DNA of 64,000 nt, from NCBI GenBank assembly GCA_036172665.1, contig CM069880.1:9426501-9490500 (forward strand), given 5' to 3'. Of this stretch, positions 57,100-64,000 are shown one piece after another; within the stretch, counting starts at the first letter, position 1, and every line of letters begins with the position of its first letter. This DNA comes from Prosopocoilus inquinatus (taxonomy: Eukaryota; Arthropoda; Insecta; Coleoptera; Lucanidae). The notes under the pieces were generated by a model. The model saw nothing but the letters and a program-made list of their open reading frames with translations, made no database searches and was not told where the DNA came from. The translations under genes were made by a program, and so were the position numbers.

Positions 57100-59000
57100 G
57101 TGGAACACGAGTTGTAAGATACCAAAAACCAGAATTCCAGCGAGATGTTCTTCGGCGTTAAGAAGTAAGTTAAGCGGCGTAAGTGCTATGACATTCTCGC
57201 TTTCTGCGAGTGAACGGACAGTTTAACGTATCTCCCGACAAGGTTGGCCAGTTTTTCAGGCAATTTATGATGAGTTTTGCAACAAGAACGTCGTTTCCCG
57301 ATAAAACATAAATTATCTTTTTTCCTCGAGAAGTACATTAAAGAACCGGCATTGTTTTACAAGTATTATGCGTTACAAATATTAATTTCCTGACGCGGAA
57401 AGCTCTCCCCATAACACAAAGCTGACGTTTAAATTATATTCTCCTAAATTTTTCCCTACTTTCGCCGAACACAATGAACTGTAATTTGTTATTCAGCTTA
57501 CGTAGGTATATCATATGGCATTAAACTATTACATTAATCATATTCCCGGGTGATATTTTGACGTGAAGATCCGAGTCATACCATACCGTACCTGAATTTG
57601 CGGCGTAAACTTTTTCAAAGTGAATAATGAAAGATGCGACTAAATTCCCTTCTGGTGATATTAAAATATTTTAATAAAACGCGCTAACTTCTGGAAAATA
57701 TCGCCCGGCGTTTCAAGTCGAAAGAAGGACCTTCGCAGTCCCCCGTCAGAACACAGAGGCAGAACAAAGTAGTATTTAGGCATAAAACCGGCGGAGAAAT
57801 AAAATAACTACCGTGGCCTATAAAAACCCAAACGTAAACGCAATGTTTATTAAAGTATGTCAGTTAAACGAGTATTGCTCGATGCTGAGATGCATAAATG
57901 TCAATTAACATAATAGTAAAAAAACCTGTCCGCCAAACGCAGGACTGCAAACCCGACTAGGATCACTTCTTCACGACTTCGACGAACGATAATTAATTTA
58001 ATAATTCTCGCACTAAAACCCACGCGCAATTTTCCACATGTACACTTAAAAACAAAAATCATGTCATCGGATGGAATTCGAAAAGCATTCGATTTTATTG
58101 AAAACTGCATGATTTTTGTTTTATTAAGAATGCTTGTTGCACTTACATGCTGTTGGTGGTGTTCCAGTGGACGTGAAACGATTTGGAGCAAGTGGATTCA
58201 GTGCAAAGAAGTACTGTTTCTAGACAGATGAGGAGGACCACAGTTAAACAAGAAGTAACTTTAAAACCGGGCAAAATAACCCCGCACTTTTTAACTACTA
58301 CTGCCATTTCAGTCACAGCAACACTTCACTCGCGGACACGAAAAGTTATCCAGATTACACTTCGCACATATGAGATAGCCGTCTGAAGAGGAGAAAGGAG
58401 CGTGGCTGAGTTCTTGTAGGAGCAAATCTAATAAACTTGATTGCTTTCCGGTAATAACACAGATGTTTCTTAAGTCAATGATCGAACGCGCAAATTCAGT
58501 TATTATTATCAGAATTTCATAGTGACGAGGAACAGCGTCGGTGCCTAGTACGAAAGTAGCAACAATTCGGACTCATCATTGCGGTACTTGATAAGTTCGT
58601 TGGTAGTTGTTGACATTGCGAAGTCGCGCGATGCAAAGTTGGAGATCTCTTCCACGTCCAATTCTACTCGCCGACGAACACGATCTGTGGAGAGACCCTT
58701 GTGGTGCGCCAAGTGTCAGCGCGAGTTCCCCGCTCCAACGTTGCGGTCCGTCCATCGTTCTTGTTCGGTCCGGACTCGGAGTTTAAGGCAGGTGATGTGA
58801 GGGCCCGCAGGTAGAACCTTATGCCGTACCTCTACTTCAGGACTAACCATGGCATGCAATGTACACTTGGATTCGAATTCTCCAATAAAACATACGATCA
58901 TGAGGTGCAATCGCTTGTCCGATCAGAATGCGTGCTGGTTTATGGTGAACAGTATAGCTTATGCCAAATATCTCGATAATAACCACCATTAATTAGCCCC
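57100..59000. other. less AT-rich unique block, possible exons but none proven
   Basis: GC is higher than in the flanks. 57145-57164 reads ATG plus 17 bp followed by the perfect donor gtaagt (57165), as in a short first coding exon beginning MFFGVK. A possible acceptor ends at 58167 (tggtgttccag). Joining these two gives a stop after 21 further codons. 58579-58800 has an open frame containing CxxC and HxxC but lacks splice sites. This is the part most worth testing with RNA data. Confidence 0.25.
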
Positions 59001-59764
59001 GGAGCGTATCTAAAATCGCACAGCCTCGCATCGTAAAATCCCATCTACTTTTTTGGGGGGCGGATTTTACAGGGTTGCTCGAAACACAGGAAATATTCTT
59101 TTTAATCATCGATCGTCCAACATCGCCATAAAAAATTCATACCAACCAGTCGGCCAACGGGAAAACTTTCAGCGGACGCTAAACGAACCTTCAAATTCTC
59201 ATAATATGATAAATCACTTCATAATCTAAAGCCAATCTCCTTTCTCTTCACTTCATAATTATTTAACCTCTAATACACTAATTACGCTCTCGATAATTTT
59301 CTCTCTACATAACTGAAACGTCCACGTTATGTAACGCATACTTTACACTAATACCTTCACATTATTACATCGTTTAAACTTCATCAAATCAACATTACGC
59401 TTTCGATTAATCTACGCATAACAAAACATCACTTCTTATATAACCCCCCCGCATCCTTCAGGCAAAACTACTGATTAATTTCAATGAGATTTACGGCAGG
59501 ATGCCGCAAACAGAAAAAAAGAAACGCAAATATTTAAAGAATCCACAGATGCAACCAACCTTCAACCTTGAATCCTCAAATAAAAATGCCGAAAAAGGCA
59601 AAGTTCATAAAAATATTCCAAAGGCTTGCGACTAAACAACCCCCTCTATAAAAAAGAAAACAACCGGCAATTCAAAGGGTAACAGAAATTCCGTGCTGTA
59701 CAAAACAAATTATAGTTAGGTATGCAATTTGGTAAAAAAACTATGCAATGCCCGGTTTCTGAAA
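59001..59764. other. unique sequence, nothing seen
   Basis: No repeat or gene signal. G- and C-runs near 59054 and 59445. Confidence 0.45.
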
Positions 59765-59925
59765 CGATAAATAACTTTATCTAAAGATAAACTCTTGGTG
59801 ACAGATAACCTTATGAAAAGTATAAACTGTTTCCGTTGCTACGTATACACTTTATCCACAGACAAAGTTTTGAGAAACGGTTTCTAGAACTTACGGTGAG
59901 TTTATCTTTATATAAAGTTATGTAT
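59765..59925. repeat. inverted repeat around ataactttat / ataaagttat
   Basis: ataactttatctaaagataa followed by actc on the left pairs with gagtttatctttatataaag then ttat on the right; cggtttct appears on both sides as well. It may be a decayed MITE. Confidence 0.5.
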
Positions 59926-59945
59926 CCTGTCACTTGCAATATACA

Positions 59946-60200
59946 GTGTCCGGAAAATCTTTTTATAATTGATTTCTTAAAAAAAAATATTCTTTATAAA
60001 AACTCCTGCATCTCCCCAAATTCAAAATGCACATATTAAAGTTTAAATACTTCTTGTTATATACCGAGGAAATCAAAATATTTGAAATCGATATAAGAGT
60101 AAAGTATACTTACGTTTCAAGATAAGATATTATTTGGAAATTTTTTTCAAAATTGCCATGAAATCTCAATGTTATAAGCAGAACTCTGTATTTGCGTCAG
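59946..60200 (-). mobile_element. diverged minus-strand copy of the 41654 element
   Basis: In reverse complement it carries cttactcttatatcgattt, caaatattttgatttcctcgg and an end ccggacactgtatattgc, in the same order as 41654-42035. The opposite end has decayed. Confidence 0.6.
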
Positions 60201-60319
60201 ACATTGTTTCGAGATTAAGCGAAACCAAACGGGATTTTCTTTCACTGGTATATGAGACACTTGAATTTCAATCGCAAATTAGGAAGCTCATTAAAACTCA
60301 GTTTAGATTGTAGGTGCTT

Positions 60320-61303
60320 AAGGGGATGGGACGATTCGCCGTCGCCGATTCACCGTCGCCAATTCGTCGTAGAACCAATTCGTCGTAGAACCAATTCGCC
60401 GTCGACCCAATTTACCGTCCGCCCAATTCGCCATCGCATGTTACTACTTTATTTAGCTTGATGAGCTTTTAAACACTTTCTAAACTGAATGAAAAGTAGG
60501 TGCTTTCTTTCGCATAAAAGTTTGAATCGTGTTTCGAATAGTTTGGACCTGAATTTCGTAGTTGCTGCAACAAAACAACTGACTTGAATTTTTTATTTCA
60601 GTTCATTTGTAAATAACCATAACTCAATCCAAACAAGTTTTAAAAATCGAGAAATTCAAAGAAAAGAATGTCTGTTTTTGAATCGAAACACGTTTGGATC
60701 ACGATCTTGTGAGCGAAAGAAAGTACCATAGTTTCAGTACGTCTCAAATAAATTAGAACGGACTGTACCATTATTTGTCTATTTCAAACCAAAATGAATT
60801 CTAATCGTAAGACACAAAACTACGAACAAATTGATGCTGTTAACACATAATCACAATTACAGTTTTTTTTTTATGGAACCCCCAATTTTCTTTTATAATT
60901 TTAAATCGCATGCTTTCATAAATCACTATTTCGAAAACAGTCGACTTTTGATGTGTAGTGATTTGGATTTATATGAAAACGAATATAACTTTGAGCAGAA
61001 TCTGAAAACATTAAAAAAATCGGAGGGGTTTTGCAAACACCCTGCGAAATAAGAAGTACTTCCTGGAAGAGCAAAATTTCTTTTCTGTTCCTTTATTATC
61101 TATGTATCATTTTTAATTAATGACAAATTATTTTATTTTCCATCAAATATGTTAGCTTTTTTATTTCATTTGCGTATAATTATCGTACATTATTATTTGG
61201 ATATGTACCTGCGTTTAAAATTTTAATCGCTGACGGTGAATTTACCGACAGCGAGTTTGCCGACGGCGAATTGTACCTACGGCGAATCTGCGATGGCAAA
61301 TAT
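60320..61303. mobile_element. about 1-kb element with reiterated CGGCGAATT ends
   Basis: The left end (60332-60436) has about seven tandem units of attcgccgtcg and variants. The right end (61225-61300) has about four of the inverse (gacggcgaattgtacc and variants). The interior of about 800 bp is A/T-rich with no protein. Subterminal reiterated motifs in inverted orientation are known in several DNA transposon groups, but I cannot assign a superfamily. Confidence 0.6.
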
Positions 61304-62109
61304 ATACAATGTCTCCACAAATTATCTACAGTGACAGAGTGACATGTAATTTTGGTATATTCTTCATTGTTTCAATTGTTTGAAGCATTTCCTTTAATGA
61401 AAATTGAAATTTGGGGATTACTGTCATTGCCTGCCGTCGTTCACTTGACGAAAGTTATTGGTTATACTTGGTCACGTGATCAATGGAAACCAATATCAGC
61501 AATCCCCCAAATACCCAATCTTCCAAGCAGGAAAAGTAGCTTTACGGTTCAACCACAGAATAAGAAAATCTAAAAGGCTGCAGTCAAATCCGAAATTTAT
61601 AAAGTAACTTTAATAACATAAGAGTGTTTATTTATACATTAATTAAAAAAAAAAAAGTGCCCACAACAAGGAGGACGTACGTAGCCACCTTAAAGAATCG
61701 AAGACGCTGAGTTCAATTCTGCGAAATGTTTTTTTTTTTTAGTTGAAGCAATTCTCGAAGTGGACGACTTTTTCAACACGAATTATCGGATCAACGGTAC
61801 AGCGGAAAGTATCCAGGATTTCGATTCTTTACCTTCCCACTTCTTTGCTTTTTCATCTTTCTTTTAAGAACGACTTAAAAAATTACAAGCATTATTTTAT
61901 TTGACATCTGTAAATCGTGCACTGTGTTTGTCGTCTTTTATTTAATATTCTTTCTGTCCGTAAAGATATGTTTTTCTGGAATAAAATAATGTTTGTAGAT
62001 TGTTAAAAATCGTTCTTTAATCCGGGCATTAATTCTCCCCTGTACTATTCAATTGGTGTTGCTTATTTTGATAAGATAGCTTAGAGCTTGACTGTAAGGA
62101 AACGTAGTT
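61304..62109. other. unique AT-rich sequence, nothing certain
   Basis: No repeat match. Poly-A/T runs at 61647-61657 and 61730-61740. Confidence 0.45.
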
Positions 62110-62385
62110 CAAAAATGAATTGGATCTGTGGTGGTTGCCCAATGGGGTCTTAAGTCATAGACTTGTCAGGACCTCAGGAGTGGCTGTGGTGTATTTGTGT
62201 GTGTGTGTAAAGTGTTCCATGGCTTTATTACTGCCAAACGTCCAGGCCGTTGAAGGGGAAGCAGTGTCGAATTTTCTCCCCCAACACTGAAGGGTACCTG
62301 AAATGGATATCGACCACCCCGGAGAAGAATCCCAAGGGCGGTTTGAACCCACGATCTTGAGACTGCGACGCCGTTCAGGAATAAT
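62110..62385 (-). mobile_element. candidate tRNA-derived SINE
   Basis: On the minus strand the sequence begins with a tRNA-like head: acggcgtcgcagtctcaag, then gatcgtgggttcaaaccg, whose ggttcaaacc resembles a Pol III B box. A body follows that is much more GC-rich than the surroundings. The 3' side carries (AC)n (62195-62208). A head with a B box, a unique body and a simple-repeat tail is the SINE layout. No second copy is in the window and no target duplication was found. Confidence 0.45.
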
Positions 62386-62774
62386 TTAGTAAAATTGAAA
62401 AGCTTTCACAGAGAACGGACTTACGATTCGAACTCAGCGTTTTCGATTCCCTAAAGTGGTACCTACACATTTGCAATAAGTTAACGATAATTCATTGTTG
62501 AAACTACTTTTATTTTACTGTTGCTGAATGGTTGACTAGTGGGTGAGGTTGGATTATATTTTCTACATCGAGATTTTCAAGTGTAAACCCTGAGTAGCTG
62601 AGGCATTAAGAATAAATCTGAAAATCCAATTAGGTGTATTTTATAAGTGAATGGTTCGCAATTACGTAGATTCAGCATAACATTCCATGGTATTATTCGT
62701 AATTGAAATGAAGAACTGAGGCTTTAATAGATACAGGTGGTACGATAATCAAAGGGAAAGCAGACAGCAGACGT
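62386..62774. other. unique sequence, nothing certain
   Basis: No repeat match. A gattcgaactc motif near 62429 recalls a B box but has no tRNA context. Confidence 0.4.
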
Positions 62775-62945
62775 ATGGGGTGTGTATTGAGCTTTGATAC
62801 CAAATGCAATGTGACCATCAGCGTGAAAACGTATGTGATAGCGCTGACAGAGACAAAAGCGGAAATATATATCAGAGTTTCCACGGTAGCCTGTGCCCCA
62901 CTCTTATCTCCATTAAAATCTAACGAAATACCCTCATATATTTAA
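62775..62945 (+). CDS. possible 56-residue ORF starting MGCVLS
   Basis: An ATG at 62775 opens 56 codons to TAA, with AATAAA overlapping the stop. The N terminus MGCVLS fits the MGCxxS pattern of N-myristoylated and palmitoylated proteins, and the rest alternates polar and aliphatic residues (VTISVKTYVIAL, EIYIRV). The frame is open for 22 codons upstream of the ATG, so an internal exon is also possible. The opposite strand is open too (62693-62926) and reads as a hydrophobic protein. No family is recognised; chance remains the simplest explanation. Confidence 0.18.
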   Translation: MGCVLSFDTKCNVTISVKTYVIALTETKAEIYIRVSTVACAPLLSPLKSNEIPSYI

Positions 62946-64000
62946 TAAAATTTAAATACCTTCGCATTCCGTTGGAAGTTTAGACGTTTTGATGCGGAGT
63001 AATCTCGAATGAGTATGTTTTATTACGCAATTGCAAAATTTACAACAAAAAAAAAAGTATGCGTTCCTCCTGTTTATGTACCTATATGTACGTATAATAT
63101 TTAATTCTCACGACACTTTTGACATTCTCGAAGAATTTTTATAGAGATTAACGTATACGAAATGAATAATGCTTATACTCATAGAACATAAATTACAATA
63201 TTAAATTAATAGATTCGAAACTGACTATTGGAAGCTTTTTTTTCTACGAGTACCCATCCTGGAATCTTTATATTCAAGAAGAATTTTTATTGTCCATAAC
63301 TCAGAAGAAGGTACTTGTGCGATGAGAACTACATTAAAATTTTGGAAAGCCGAAGTAAAAGCGAGTTTATTATTTTAAAATCGAAATTGCTGAGTTCAGG
63401 GTATTTAAATTAACAAAAAATTCTTCGCTTAACCTCAGAAACGAACAGAATGTGTTTCGTGTAAAATGCGAATAAAAAAAAGGGACAAAACAACAGGTGT
63501 CCACAAATCTGGCTATTATTTATACGCGCAGATAAATGACGTATCAATTTGAGTAAATAAACGAAAAGTGAAAATATTTAATCGGAATTCGTGGCAAAAA
63601 TTAACGAGTCGAAAAAGGAAGATTTTTGAGAACACTGAGATCCCGCGTCCGACAATACCGCAGGAGAAAAAAACGAAAAACCGCGCAAACATCATATTTA
63701 GCAACATTCTGAGGCCGTATGCTTCGGCCGTTGTTTGCGATGGCCCCGAGGGTAGCCCGGAATTCCACAGATAACCGGACCATCATTTAGACCGATGTAA
63801 AGATCGATTTGGTCTCCATTGGTCCCTCGGGGATTTGGATTGGACACACAGAAATTCGGATGTCGAAAACACACATAGATTTTACATATGCTTGTTTATA
63901 CAACAAAGACCATTATTTATACACATGTTACAAACAAGAGGCAAACAATGCTACTTACTAATTTATAATTCCATTAACGCAGCAAGGATTTTTTTTTATT
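62946..64000. other. unique sequence; GC-richer block at 63640-63850
   Basis: No repeat match. 63640-63850 is less AT-rich, with a ggccgtatgcttcggcc hairpin and gatggccccgagggtagc. No open frame with known domain. It could be a regulatory or noncoding transcribed segment. Confidence 0.35.

Noticed and set aside
58579..58800. Frame with CxxC...HxxC, like a zinc finger
   Set aside because: It has no ATG, no plausible acceptor between the upstream stop (58546) and the motif, and the HxxC spacing does not fit classical C2H2 fingers. The opposite strand is open as well.
62420..62440. gattcgaactc as a tRNA B box
   Set aside because: No matching A box or foldable cloverleaf around it.

Overview
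The window looks like noncoding DNA from an insect nuclear genome. It is AT-rich, CpG is not obviously depleted, and it is crowded with small non-autonomous DNA transposons, fold-back elements, minisatellites and microsatellites. Many repeats end in TACAGGGTG or CACCCTGTA, a signature common in insect genomes. No rRNA, no canonical tRNA and no convincing multi-domain protein-coding exon is visible. There are no bacterial operons, ribosome binding sites or CRISPR arrays. A more precise taxon (a beetle, for example) would be a guess.

Layout. 1-2.6 kb is unique sequence with one weak small ORF. 2.6-4.9 kb holds a hAT-like element (7/8-bp target duplication, two smaller insertions) next to a second hAT-like element with a T-rich core. 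4.9-11 kb is mostly unique, with a 594-bp TIR element and a three-step tandem repeat at 7.8-8.9 kb. 11-13.2 kb has short repeats and an A-rich tandem region. 13.7-19.5 kb is a mosaic of TACAGGGTG-type elements that ends in a large inverted repeat. 20.1-22.6 kb is a three-level nest: a hairpin element split by a hAT-like element, which is itself split by a 271-bp hAT-like MITE with a perfect 8-bp duplication. 25.4-28.4 kb is the densest accessory block: a possible spliced noncoding transcript, a palindromic MITE, a fold-back element, two tandem 290-bp hairpins with CTCF-like motifs, a TATCGATA cluster, a GC-rich minisatellite and a further MITE.

30.7-31.2 kb is a 488-bp palindrome centred on a Harbinger-like MITE. 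32.7-34.7 kb is a hAT-like element with a perfect 8-bp duplication, carrying a second hAT-like element whose empty site can be read from related copies. 34.7-43.4 kb holds more palindromes, tandem duplications and nested MITEs. 44.4-47.9 kb has a 12-bp minisatellite, two Harbinger-like MITEs and a long-TIR element. 48-64 kb is mostly unique, with scattered MITEs, a 1-kb element with reiterated CGGCGAAT-type ends, and a candidate tRNA-derived SINE.

No genes can be shown to work together here. The unique blocks rich in TAAT/ATTA and other factor motifs (around 5.4, 9.4, 35.5, 38.9 and 48.3 kb) suggest an intergenic or intronic region that could carry regulatory elements, but this needs cross-species conservation to support it. 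The few coding or exon candidates (842-1033, 25400-25596, 26453-26590, 45481-45870, 57145-57164, 62775-62945) are reported at low confidence.
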